Shown one piece after another: positions 10,374 to 22,750 of a stretch of 24,291 bases of DNA. This DNA comes from Phallusia fumigata (taxonomy: Eukaryota; Chordata; Ascidiacea; Phlebobranchia; Ascidiidae): assembly GCA_008931825.1 (NCBI GenBank), contig QXVZ01024811.1, forward strand, positions 1-24,291, read 5' to 3'. The notes beneath the pieces were generated by a model. That model did no database searches. It had not been told where the DNA came from and saw nothing but the letters and a program-made list of their open reading frames with translations. Both the position numbers and the translations under genes were made by a program. Position 1 is the stretch's first letter. Every line of letters starts with the position of its first letter.

Positions 10374-13300
10374 ATGGCAGACACAAAGGAGACTTCCCAG
10401 GTTGAAATGATCAACTCATCAGATGTTCCTTTTATTCCTGAATCTGTTGGTTCCCATGAAATGGCAATTAGCAACTTTTCTCAGGTTAATATTACTTTTT
10501 ACATTTTGTTTGTAATTGGAATTAGAGGTTTGAGCTTCTTGTTTCTGCTCTCAGCTATTACTTCGTTACCACTTTTAAATTTTTTAGGTCATTTTTCCTG
10601 ATGTGCCTGATTTCTATCCCCCTGAGAAGGATGTCAAAGTGATGTACATTGTTACCGAAACAATTGAACCTTCCTCCAGAGATTGGGTTGGCCTTTTCAG
10701 GGTCGGCTGGGCCAGCCCCAGAGACTATTCCACCTATATCTGGGCTCCCAAACCCTTGCAAGAGGACAGTACAGGAAACAAGTCTCAAACTGTAACCTTT
10801 CAAGGTAAAACCAAGTCTATGATTTGCATTACTTTTTGTTTCAAGTCTTTTTAACAACCCAGTTAACTAAATTATTCTTTATTTAAATTCAGCCTATCAA
10901 CTTCCCGGAGATGACAATGAGTTTTATCAGTTTTGCTATGTCACCAAGCAGGGATATGTCAGAGGAGCAAGCACCCCTTTTCAGTTCCGAGTTTCAACTG
11001 AAAACGATAACCTTGTTGAAGTGGAAGATGAAAATGGCCTGATCATTTTGAAGACCAAATCCGATGCCCTTCAAGTAACTACTTAATTCTTATGAAAACC
11101 TGATCAAAACCTTATGTTTACTGCAAGCATTGCTATAATCTGTAGGTACAATTACTTTCACAGAATTTTTCATGCACTTTGTAAATTTTGAGTGTGTTTT
11201 TGTAGGAACAACTGAACAAGGTCAATCAGGAAAAAGAAAAGCTGCAGGAGACGATTGGCAGCCTAGAATCTGCAAAGCAAGAACTTGAAACTGAAATGGA
11301 TACTGTCATCATGGACATGCAGACCATAGAGGACAAACTTACAAATGAGCAGGCCATCAACACGGTACTAACATCTAATCTGTTGTAAATTTAAATATAA
11401 TGTTTCCTTACGTAGTAAAAGTGCATGACTTTTTGATCTTGGTGCACAGGAGCTTGAGAAGCAGTTGGAAAAGTTGACTGCTGAACATGAAAAAATTACC
11501 AAACGCCTGTCCAAAGCTGACAAGCGCATAGAAAAGACGAAGTCCCAACTGGTCGAGGCTGAGCAAACTATTGAAAAGCTCCAGGATGAAATAGAAAGGT
11601 TAGGAGTAATATTTGTAAAAATCCTACAACATATAGTTTTGAGACATGGTAAAACTATGAAAATTGTGATGTGCAATATAAATCGGGAGGTAAGATGTTT
11701 TTATGAATGAAAAAAATGTGGTGCCCTTGACCATGCAGCAAAAGCAGAAAGTATTGCTTTTGTATGTCCTACAATAACTTTAATCATGTAGACATAAACT
11801 CTTTATCTACAGTGAAAAAAAACTGTTGGCAAGGTGCCTGTTTATTTAACTATCTAAATTGAATTGTTTACATGTCAAAAACATTGAACAAATCCAGTTA
11901 AGTCATTATAGCTGTACTATCAAAGTGTACAAACACAGATTCATGTTTGGGAGTGCAAATTATAGCATCTACGCATAACATGACATCAGCCTATGTGTGA
12001 GTAGGCATCTTATGATGTCACTATATCCTCTTTATCATAACTCATAGTGACACACAATTGATGCATCTACTGTTGTTGTTATGGGTAGGTGGCAGCAATC
12101 TGCGGGGCAAACAAACATCTGCTAAAATGTTGTTTACTAGTTGTCTTATGTTTTTGTAAATTTTCACCTGTAAATGTAAACATTGTCAGTAAGTATACTT
12201 ACAACAGAGGGATTGGCTCGGGATAGTATTGTTTGCATAGAAAGTGAAAGTAAATCTAAACAAACAAACACTTCTATTTAAATTTCACGGGACGGAAAGG
12301 TATCGTTTTTTGGGGGGTACTTCTTGACATTTGTTAAACCACAAAACACTCCATACATTTGTTTTTGTCACTCTAAAATATATTTTTACCAAAATCTTGT
12401 CTTCCGTAGCAAAACAACTTCAGTTGCACCTAAAATATATTATGCGATAGATTAGGCAGCAACTATTTTGCACAGATTTGACATATAATCCAAGATGCAA
12501 ACATTACTTAATGTTAAATATCCCTATATAGTACAAAAGGCAATTCATTGCATCCATTTGATCATGGCCCCCTTTCCAAAGGGAGACATATTTTTCTTTT
12601 TCTGTCTAATTTAAACGTTTTTATCAGCCTATCAAAAATAATTGATTTATAATCACAGCCTTCGTGAGGACATTCGGGTTGCAGAAGACGAAAGAGAAGA
12701 ACTTGTTCAAAAACACTTGGAACAACTCCAACAGCGTGACAGCGAAATGCAGAGAAATGAGGTTATTCGACTGGAAATGTTGGATCAAATACGCGTAAGT
12801 GTTAAATGAACTATCAGTCTCATTTGGATACATACAAGGCACCATTTCAGCAATAGTGCAAATGACAGGCATGCATTGAAAATGACAGTTCTCCCTTGTG
12901 TAGGGTATCCTGCATTCTTTGTGAGGGAAGTTTATTGCCTAACATGTACTTTTAGTTCACTAGGTTTGCTTTGTCTTCCAAATCACAGTGACTTTGCTTA
13001 CAGCCCTGTCTTAAATTTTAATTACAGTAGTTCCTCATTTACGGTTTGTCTTTATCTATTATAATTTAAAGTGCAAACAATGGGTTGAAAATTAGCTAAC
13101 TTTAAACAGTTCCTCAAACCCTTTTACTATTTACTTTACATTGGCTTAACCAACGAACTCAGAAAAAAGGAATGCAATTAATTTAAAATATTGGGTACCT
13201 ATTTTTTGGGCATGTTAAACAACATCAAAATGCTGTCATGTACAAACTGCAGTCAAACGAATTATAAAAATGCATCATAACATTCCAACAAACGTTTCTT

Positions 13301-16300
13301 CATGTGTTCCCCATCAAACACAAACCATATTCATACTTGTTCGGCCTTAAATCATTCATTTCAGGTACCATTAAGCATAGTAAGCACTATAACCAAGAGT
13401 GTACCGATATCATACATATATGATCAGGTAAAAGCCTTCAAGTTCACGTTGCTATCCCTTCTGAAACCACCAATGTCACCTTCAATGTGTTGACATTAGT
13501 TGTTGCAAAACAGACATGCCTTGGCACTGGTTAATAGAGGCGGAGCGGTGTTTGCTTTGTCAGTCAACAGTTTACAGAATGTGACAAACTGTGGTGCAAT
13601 AGTGAGCTTAATCTCTGCTGCCTATAAACATTTACATTTTGACTTATGATTGACTTGTCGGTCTATGGGAAAATGTAACAGCCTCATTTACTTCTGAACC
13701 TAAAAGCACATTTTTCACTTCAAGATATATCTTGGTTTTAGAATGACTGGATATTTGGTCACTTATTATCTAGTCACATTTGCTTGAGCTATCCTCTGTT
13801 ACCTTATAGTCACATGACGTCGTTAAGTGATAAATCTGTCTCGTGCCCAATTATATGTACATTTCAATACATGCACAGTCATAAACCATTTACAGGTGTT
13901 GAACATACCCTGCAATTTTATTCCATTTGTCTTTGCTTTTCTAATGGCTACACAATGATGTGTTACAGAGACAGTTTGTGTCATTGATTTATACATGTTT
14001 ATGGACTACTTCCGTGTGTTGTGTCTAATATACACGTTACACAACCTTTATTACACAGCCATAAACCCATAACCAGATGCCCATTTGCGTCATCTCCATG
14101 CATTGATAAATGTAGTTCCTGCTAATACAATATACTCATTTGAAAGTTCCCTGACATATTTTGTTATGTATGGATCGGAATGTTCAGAAAAGGAAAACAT
14201 GTATTTCAAACGTCAGTACAACAGGTGTTTCGGTGATGGGAAAAGCCCATTGTTTTACTTGTCTTTTTAAGTATTGTGTGAAACACGAAACTCAATACAC
14301 AAAGAACTGACAAAGTAACCTTTGTATGACTGGTTGACTGATATTGTACTACTTGCTATTGTGGCGTGACCTTGGAATCTATGAAAGCCTTTAAAACGTG
14401 ACAAGCACTACTACTTAATTACTGGAAAATTCTCCTTAAAAGGCCATGTTTAAACTCTATTGGGGTGCTACTTTTAAATGGGGTGGCTTCTCTTTTTTAA
14501 GGAAGTCATTAGTTACAAAGATTGTTTCAAGGAAACTGAAATCTTGGGAGCAGAGTAAATATGAGCTTAACATTAAAGCATTCTGTAGTCAATCAATAAA
14601 AATGCAAATGCGACCCTCAAGATGAGGTGAATGACCTTTTTGTATCATCTGCATACATTATAAGGAATGGTAGTCAACAATTAATATTATTCAGTTGCAA
14701 GACACATAATGAAAACCTTTTTGTCCTTATCCATTATAATTTAGGGTATCTGTCTTTGAATGTGTTGATTTTTAAAATGTCAATTTTTTAAACTTGCGTT
14801 AGAGGTATATACTCACGGATTTTCGTGTTATTTTAAACCACAGACCCTGTCTCTTCAACATGATGAACTGCGGCAGTCAGCAAAGAGTGATGACAAGAAA
14901 ACCAAGCAACAAGTTCAAGACTTGGAGAAGAAGAATGAGGAACTGGTTGCCAAGTTGCGGCGTTATAAGGATGAAAGAGACCTTTTCAAGGTAGTTATTT
15001 TTTCTCTAGTGTTTGTTACTTTAGTTCAATTGTCCTAACCTTTTTTCAATCGTGCATCACTTGGGGTTCTTCTTTTGTCACTGTACCACCTTGTTGTAAA
15101 TGAGCCTGACTTAAACTAACGTAACATAATAAAATAGATATACAAAGTACACAGAACTACAGGAGGTTTTAAACAAAACCAGATAAATAAAAGCATAACA
15201 TAGCTTGGTATCATTGCTTGAGTTGGTCAAAACAGTTTGGTTGCCTGTAGCACTTTTAAACCTTTTCAGGTGCCTAATCTTTCGTTGTAATCACTGATCA
15301 TAAAATAAAGCAAAAAGGTGGCTGCTTGCTGTGGGATCTACATAAAATCACCAGTAAGCAACAGCATAGAGGGTTAGATTGAATTTATATGAGTGTTTTT
15401 GGCTCAATAATTTGTTTGAAGAAATTTTAGATTCTGTCATGTTTCACTCTTCAGTCCGTTACTAGCAACAAACTCCTAAAGCACTGGCTGTTCAACTTTG
15501 ATATGTTTTGACAATTGCATGTAGAGATTTTTCAAATGTACAAAAAAAACATTTCATTTTTCACAGACCCAGTTTACAGAGACTGAGATCTCCAGACAAC
15601 AGGGTGCTGACTTGGTTGAAGCTCTCCGACAACAGTTGCAGCTTTCAAAGGACAACATACAAGCTACACAGAAGAAATTGACACAAGCAAATGCCAAGTT
15701 CGCACAGAAGGAGAAAGAACTAGAATCCGTGAATAAGAAATGCAGAAACGAGGTGAGTTTCAAACAATTTTACAAATTGATTTTTGTTTCAATGCAAATT
15801 AAAATCTGCGCAACTATTTATTTTGGTTTGTTTGCAGATCAAAATAAAATTCAGTATGATTTAATAGTTGTTGACTTTAGTTGAATATTAAAAGCACTAA
15901 TTTTAGCATGCAGATAAAAACAATTTTTCAATCCAAAAAGTTGCAATTTCTTCTATTTTAGAATAAACTGTTTTAAGAAGTCAAAAAGGGTGTCAGTGCC
16001 TTGACCAAACTGCTAAAAATTATCTCATTTGGTGTTTCCTTACTCAAAATTAAAATATGTTTAATCTTTTGGTCAAAATGACATAATAATGCTCAAATTT
16101 TTATTTTTTGTAGTCCAACACAATCCGCGATGCAATGAGGAACAGTTCAGAGCAGGTAAATGCCTTGGAAGCATCAAAGCGCTTGCTTCGCGAAGAACTC
16201 ATAGAAGTCTCAACAAGCCGTGACCAGCTGATGATGGACCTCCATCAACTCAAAAAGGTAATCCATTTCATATTTTTCAATAAAAAGTGGTAGTAAAAGA

Positions 16301-19300
16301 TAGGGTTAATCCATATTACAGCTGTTCTGTTTAGCCATGCACAAATCATCTCCTTATAATAATCATCGCCTAATCTGTGCATGTTTGAGTTTTATGTATA
16401 AGATGTCAATATGATTGAACACTGAGTATTAAAAATAACAATGCTTACAACTGACTACTTGGGTATAGCCCATCCATAATCGACAACAGACAAAAGCATT
16501 TTGGGGGTTGTAAAATTTTGGGGGGGCTAAAACTTAATAACCATAAGGTTGTAGTGGTAGTGGAATGGTAAAATTTTATTAAGGTTGGCTGAGTCTGTAA
16601 CAAGTACTTGGCACTAAGTATTTATATTTTAGATCATTGACTCAGCAATAAAGCGTTGCTCGGCATTTAATTAATGTCTTCTGAACATCATGATGATAAG
16701 CAAAGGTTCAAACAGGTCCAATTTATGACACAAAAATCATTAAGTTATGTCATGAAATTAAACTCTCCAAAGTTTTCGTTGTTTTCCCGCACATGATTTG
16801 AATTATACACTTAACAACATGTAAACAGGGTTCGCTTCATTAAACTCTACAACAAATCTCGCCATGAAAAGATTGTGATCAGTTTTTATGTTATCCAAAA
16901 ATTTCTGTCAAGGACAAGGAGGCATTGCTCACTGAATTAAAAGGAGCGGAATCAACAATTCATGCATTGGAAAGTCAACTGGAAACTGTTGAAGATAAAC
17001 TGGAAGAAGCTGAAAAGACATTGTGTGAGTACGAACAGAAGCTTCTCACCCAGCGCAGGGAGGCAGAAGAAGTGGAATGTGAAATGCATGTAAGTTGGAA
17101 ACTCAGGGTTCTCTTTCATGAAAGGGACACATTGTTTCACTTCACTCTGTCTTTTAGTTTATTTTTCGGTCTAATACCGGTTTGTTCCTCTTATTGCGCC
17201 AAGAAAAATGCTTTACACTCATATTAGTTTGCGTAAAAGCAGCAGTATTTAATGTATTTTTGGTGTATGTATGCATGTCTGTGGATACCTTTGATTTAAT
17301 TGGAGATCATAAAATGCTGACCAAGGCCTTGGCACTTTTGCTTGGTACTGAATAATTCAGTTCTGACCCGGCTCTGCCTATTTCCAGTAAAATTTGCATC
17401 ATATACATACCAACTAATCAAAAACAAAATAGAGGTTCAGTGGTAGGCTCTAGGCCCCCAAAATGTTTCATGTCTGATTTTAATATGACAATATACCCTG
17501 TCGGTAAGCTATTGAACCTGGCAAAAATAACCCAGCTGCAATTTTTAGGGTCAAATTGTTTTGCTGCGAAAACAACTTGAAGATTCGGACACAGCTGTTG
17601 CCGAGGCAACTCGCATATCTGACATCAGACCATCAAAAAGCACCAAGAAGACTCAAACTGCTCGAAAGAAGCAAACCAATACAGAGGTAATTGTCATCAG
17701 CTTCATAAGCACACTACAAACTTTATTGGCAAAAGTCTTCCAGCATCATAAGGCATAACTTGACTTGTGTAAACATTGGCTCATCATTACACAATTATTT
17801 GTTTTGGATATGACTCTCAAAAATTCATGTATTGTTAATATTTGCCATGTTGTGATTTATACGCATTTTGGGCAATGCCACTTTGCCACCAATCATCAAA
17901 ATGCATGTCCTTCCATCATAAAACAAACAATTTAAAGCATGACTAACATAGCGCAGCACTCTCAAACGTCCAAAGAATTGCATTTCTAACAATAAAGTGT
18001 TAACTCAGGTTCAAGCCACAACCAGCAAGGCTCAAGAAGAAAGTGATGCCAAGGACCAACTGGTCGCTGACCTCAAAACACAGGTCTGACATCATTTAGC
18101 TAATCTTTTCTCATGTAGTTTACACAACAGGCTAAATCATATCTGTTTGCAAACTTGCAGGTTGAGGATCTGACCACTAGATTGTCCATGGGGGCTGACG
18201 CCTACAAAGATAAGTTTGTTGAGTGCCACAAGCTTGAGAAAAAGCTCAAGAAGTTTAAACTGCAGGTTTGTTGCTGTGAATAAAATGTAAGACAGGTCCA
18301 TCTGTTGCACACAATTCATTACAATTTAGTAGGTATAGGTCGAAAATACAAGCGCTTTGTTTGGCTGAGAACAGAGCAATTCGTGTTAATACTTGGTGTT
18401 TGGCCGAGCATGCTTAAGGTATTATGGCGTCACCATTTATGACGTAACGGTATATCCGATGTTTTATGCATTAAATCCAATATACTTCCGCTTTTAATNC
18501 TTTAATGTAACAATCGGTAAATGGTTTTCTGGTATGGCGGGGGCAGAAAAGTTGCTACAAAGCTGTGGGTATTGGTTTACAGAGCACGATGGCGAATCCA
18601 GGCCGTTTGATTTACATTTTTCCTTTCTACAACTGCCAGTTGTACCTTTAGCGTAAAATGTATTGCTTTTATAATGCGTGTTTAAACCATAAAGTTCGAA
18701 CCGTGCAATGGCTTGTGAGACTGCTAATGGCTGTGATTAGGGGCTGTTCTAATGACCGTAATGGCTATGAAGCCTACATTTGAAAGGCTGTGTGTACTTT
18801 AAACGTCCAGACAAAGGTTACCATCTACTGCAAAGCAAAAGCGTTGTCACGGCATAAGACTAATACATTATAATGTCATAATGGTGGGTTAACTATCAAA
18901 TGTCCTTTACCGACTTTTTATGTCAAAACCCACCAGCGTTGAACCAAACTTTGACCTTTCACTCACAGATGCTGCAGTACCAGCTGAACGAGTTTGTGAA
19001 AACTTCGACCGACAGTACAGTGCTGAACGCTATGACCTACCCTAGCTCCAACGGTAGGTGTGGCAAGCCTATGCCAAGCTGCGAATTTACTTCGCACAAT
19101 GCAAACCTTTGTACGGCTGTTTGAACATTTTCCGGGATCAACTTCTTTTAACTGATTTTAAAGGCACCTATAGTGAATATTGCCTTTCGTATATGATGGT
19201 TGCTGTCAAAATCGTAATTCTGTACCAACACAGTTTTCCATTGTAGGAAGAGCAATATTCGTTGGGTTGCTCATGTTCTGGGCTGTGGGACTGAAAAGTG

Positions 19301-21682
19301 ATTATAATGAAATATCGGCAGTATGACGAGTCCGTACTATACTTGATTGAGAAATAAATGCTTCTGAATCTATTACGTCTTTTTATGAAAAATATATTTT
19401 AATGAAAATAATGTTGACACAATAACTTACATGATGCCAACTACTCATCAGTCTTGGCTATGCCCATATACCTGCAGTTCGGTACATAATCTTTTTAGCA
19501 TTGAAACAATAAATTAGATGCCAAAAAAACAAAAAATAAACAAACTTATACAGAACCTTTGCAATTTTACTGTGCAAACTTTAGTGCAATTCGGCAATGA
19601 AACACCAGTCACACATAGAATAAATTGTTTGATCCCTCAAAAATCAAATTCCTCTTTTATCTTTCAAAGTCCGAATTTGCGACCAAGGCCTTTTGTTTTT
19701 AACGCACACGTCATCTAGCTAATATATTGCTACGTCGTACGTGTGTGACGTGAAATGATCCTGAGCATGCTCGGTCGAAAAATAACCTTGCAGTTTTGGT
19801 CAGCCGCTATACTGTTTAAGTTCTTAATTAATCGGACTTTTAAATCATTTTTTTGTGCTACAGATGAACTTAGCAGCTCACCAGATCCCGTTGTTGGCTA
19901 TCCACACCATCCTGACATGTAAGTTCTTGAACTCATTTCTTGTCAACATTTTGTGTTGTTGGTTTTTGCCCAAAAAATATCAGTACACCTTAGTCACACA
20001 CAAAGGCGTTAAATACGGGTTTTCTGGACCTAACTTGGCCGAAAATGATCACAAAACTGAATGCTTGAGATTAAAAATCCTTTAACAATAGCAACATGCA
20101 ACGCTAAACAACACATATTTTCTTGCGATGCTTGTTGCTAAAAACAGAGGTTTTGCCCTTGTTTGTCAGTGCACCTTCCTAAACCCCAGGTTGTACATTA
20201 CATAATGCTGGCAAGCGTCGGTTTAAAAAAACATACGCGATAAGAAAAGATGAAAAATTTCCAATGCAGGAAAGTTTCAGCCATATTTGTATTTTTCAGT
20301 GTTTCAATGTGTTTTGTTGAAATACGCACTTCACTGTTAAACTGTTTTTTCCCTATCTGACGGTTCAAATTCACAATAAGGATCATTGTCGTTCGATTTT
20401 TGTAGCACTCCGACTGAAGAGGAAAGCAACTTCCAGGACGCCCCAGGATACCCCATGGTTTATCCCCACGAGGATGGCCCACAACTTCTTACTGGAAGGT
20501 AAGAAAAACACTGGCAATACCATGGTTACAATACTCCATGTGAGTTATTCCATGTAGAAGGTATCAATAAGCATGGTTACTTAATTGACATTCGCCTTTC
20601 GACAAACAGTAAACTTATGTTAATATCAGGATATGTTTGGATCATAACCTTCTGGCACAAATTTGCACGAAGACAGTTTATTATAATATTAGCACATAAA
20701 CCTATGTCTTACTCAAATGGATCGAAACAGTAATTGACATGCAAAAACATAACATATACCTAAAATAGTAAGAAATTAAACACAACAAAAGTGAACAAAG
20801 CTATACAGACAGACCTTACACCTCACAAAAAAACCATAGCTGCGCCCAGGATAGAACGCTCAACATCACTGTGTGAAGGACGACCTGCATAGGCGTCGAA
20901 TCCAACGAGCGTGGGGCATAAATTATTACCTTGCAGCAACTTGCATACAAGTTAGACAACAAGCGTTAAAACTAGTCTTAGCTACGGACACGTGGTGCCA
21001 AGGAATTTTTCAATGCTGTTAAAATTATGCCTTACTACTGGAGAGTCATTTGGCCGTAGCACTTGTTCGAGGTTGCTGTAATTATTCCTTTACCTTTCCA
21101 ACTTAGTTCTGACGCCAGCGACGAATTTTCAGACGGAAGACCAACAAGCAGCAAATCGGTTACTCGTTCCGCACCTGTAAGTAGACGCTAATCACGTGGA
21201 TGCCTATGACGTAATTTGTTTTTTAATTTGTTCCTAAACCTTACATGTTTAAACCAATTATAGTCTAAAAAAATATTTTTCCAAGTGTTTGTTACCTAAC
21301 ATTTGGCTACACGATCGTGCATGTGACAAAATGACAGAAAAAAAGCTAAATAATTTTACAGTAACTTTGCACATGTCTTTGCAAGGGGCCTTATCGCACA
21401 GTACCAAACCCCAAACGCAACCCTTTTTTGTATTTATCTCTTTGTTTGCTTCATATTTTACAATAACTCGAACATTTCGTGTATCTGTCCTATAAGTAAC
21501 ATTGTATTCGGGATTTTCAGGTCCCTTGCTCAAAGGGCAAAGTGATCAACCGTCAACCAATCGGGTGCTCCCCCACTTTCGAGACTAACCCAGCAGCTAA
21601 ATCTTCCACCGCAGGAGGGCGCAAGAAGAAGGGAGGCAAAGGCCGAAAGAAAACGAGGAAGACCATCGACCCCGTGATGTGA
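10374..21682 (+). CDS. TAX1BP1: TAX1BP1/CALCOCO-family autophagy receptor-like protein, complete
   Basis: Family members link ubiquitinated cargo to LC3/GABARAP on autophagosomes and temper innate signalling. Eighteen coding exons: 10374-10484, 10588-10804, 10893-11074, 11206-11364, 11450-11598, 12659-12794, 14844-14990, 15567-15752, 16114-16257, 16913-17089, 17549-17686, 18009-18083, 18161-18265, 18969-19053, 19864-19918, 20406-20498, 21107-21176, 21521-21682. These give 796 residues; human TAX1BP1 has 789. The SKICH domain (about 32-142) shows SNFSQVIF, DWVGLFRVGWASPRDY, DNEFYQFCYV and GASTPFQFR. GLIILKTK (158-165) sits where the non-canonical LC3-binding strand lies. A coiled coil runs about 171-642; RDQLMMDLHQ and MGADAYKDKFVEC resemble TAX1BP1/CALCOCO1. 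Residues 643-796 are low-complexity and end in RKKKGGKGRKKTRK (777-790). No zinc finger is present, unlike vertebrate TAX1BP1. The ATG at 10374 sits in AACATGG. Exon borders were all checked by frame. Exact orthology (TAX1BP1 or CALCOCO1/2) is unresolved; it may be a pre-duplication member. Confidence 0.92.
11599..12658 (+). other. Intron 5 of the TAX1BP1-like gene (1.06 kb)
   Basis: AT-rich intron between two coiled-coil exons. Open frames here are short and unlike known proteins. No repeat with defined ends was recognised. Confidence 0.6.
12795..14843 (+). other. Intron 6 of the TAX1BP1-like gene (2.05 kb, longest in the window)
   Basis: Flanked by ATACGC|GTAAGT and CCACAG|ACCCTG. Several open frames of about 60 residues occur on the + strand, but they have no recognisable motifs, no good codon pattern and no splice context that joins the coiled coil. 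I see no gene, RNA or transposon in it. Confidence 0.6.
14991..17548 (+). other. Introns 7-10 of the TAX1BP1-like gene
   Basis: Introns 14991-15566, 15753-16113, 16258-16912 and 17090-17548 separate coiled-coil exons. They are AT-rich with T-rich 3' ends. Nothing else was recognised in them. Confidence 0.6.
18266..19863 (+). other. Introns 13 and 14 of the TAX1BP1-like gene, with a single N
   Basis: Introns 18266-18968 and 19054-19863 flank the small exon 18969-19053. An N at 18499 has no long repeat on its two sides, unlike the N positions in the receptor gene, so it reads as an ambiguous base or tiny gap. The two introns share only a short CCGAGCATGCT-like word in opposite orientation. No other element was recognised. 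Confidence 0.5.
20499..21520 (+). other. Introns 16 and 17 of the TAX1BP1-like gene
   Basis: Introns 20499-21106 and 21177-21520 lie between the C-terminal low-complexity exons. Open frames on both strands at 21258-21533 lack motifs. No element was recognised, and no zinc-finger-like cassette exon (paired Cys then paired His) was seen here. Confidence 0.5.
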
Positions 21683-22588
21683 GTGCGAGCGCCAACTGGC
21701 GGCAGCGAAAAGTGTCAATGTTTTTCTAAAACCGATGAAAAAATCGCGTGATTTATAGGTTGCGTTTTATAGCTTGCTTTAAACGGAAAAACGTTTTCAA
21801 TACCGCCGGTCTGCGACTTTATGATTTCTATGTAGGCTGAGTAAGAGGTTACTTTTTCTGTGTTTGATCTTTATGTTTATGTTTGTACATTTGTACTTTG
21901 TTCCTTGCCCGCTGTCTAGTTTTTGTACCTTTTTCATTGCACTGTAACCACATGTGTAACACTAACCAGAAACGGTTTTAACAATAAAAAAACACACTCT
22001 TAAAAGAATCAGACAAAAATCCTGCAATAAACACAAAAAAATACAAAAACACTCAATAAAAAAAGAAAATCGAGCGTCTTGATTTTATTTTGCCGCCCTT
22101 ACATTTTGTTCCATGCTAGTCCTATAGTTTTACCATTATCCACATATAGTGCGGAATCTTATATCATGTTCACACTGCTTTAATGCTTATTCTGTAGCAC
22201 TTGTTTTGTCCAACGCGTCTCCTTACAAGCAACCCTTGCATTAAACAGCTGGTGTCCCTAATTCTTTCCCACGCATAATTACAGGGCCTTGCAGCATTTC
22301 TTGTCTACTGCCCAATGTCAAATTTTCCCATCAGTGTCGACTCTTATCTTTTTCCAGTACATAGCTGCCTCCTAGATTGGCCACATATGCTATGTACCTT
22401 TCCTGTGTGTTTTTGTGTACACTTGGGCACCCTATCTTCTCTTCCATAGTAGCTTTTTGCTTGTAGTCCCCACTTTAGCGTTTGATCAAGTCTTTCTCGA
22501 TGTGGATTTTGTGTATGGTGATTGGAATACAAGTTTTTGGTTTCACCCTAAAGACGTTTTGCCGAGTCAGAAAATGATGACCCCTTGG
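21683..22588. other. 3' untranslated and intergenic sequence
   Basis: Contains the 3' untranslated region of the TAX1BP1-like gene to about 22060, then T-rich sequence. Overlapping 60-70 residue open frames on both strands around 22344-22696 show no family motifs. No gene was recognised. Confidence 0.5.
21983..21988 (+). terminator. Poly(A) signal of the TAX1BP1-like gene
   Basis: AATAAA about 300 bp past the stop codon, followed by further AATAAA hexamers up to about 22060. The cluster fits the 3' end of the transcript. Confidence 0.6.
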
Positions 22589-22750
22589 TTGAGTTGAGTT
22601 TATTTCGCTTGGTGAAAGAAAACGTAGCGACACAGGAGCACTGAAGCAACCACCAAGCCGGATATAGCAGCGCAACGTTAAAACATTATAAAGCACAAAA
22701 AAGGCACAATTGGTGGATTAGGGGTGAACGCGCTGCAGCTGTACCTTTGT
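22589..22750 (-). repeat. Dispersed repeat, copy 1 (SINE-like tail)
   Basis: Shares with copy 2 (23634-23805) an ordered set of words: TTGAGTTGAGTTTA, CCGGA-ATA-C-GCG-AACGTTAAAA, ACAAAAA, AATTGGTGGAT and TGAACGCGCTG-AGCT. Read on the minus strand it ends in AAATAAACTCAACTCAA, the kind of A-rich short tandem tail common at SINE or LINE 3' ends, so the minus orientation is proposed. No coding capacity. The family was not identified. Confidence 0.55.

Noticed and set aside
18405..19775. CCGAGCATGCT-like word in opposite orientation in two adjacent introns, considered as transposon ends
   Set aside because: Similarity is about a dozen bases and the word is itself palindromic (GAGCATGCTC); an exon lies between the copies.
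22344..22532. Minus-strand frame with CTQKHTGKVH resembling a zinc-finger linker
   Set aside because: No paired Cys and His with correct spacing; not the missing zinc finger of the TAX1BP1-like protein.
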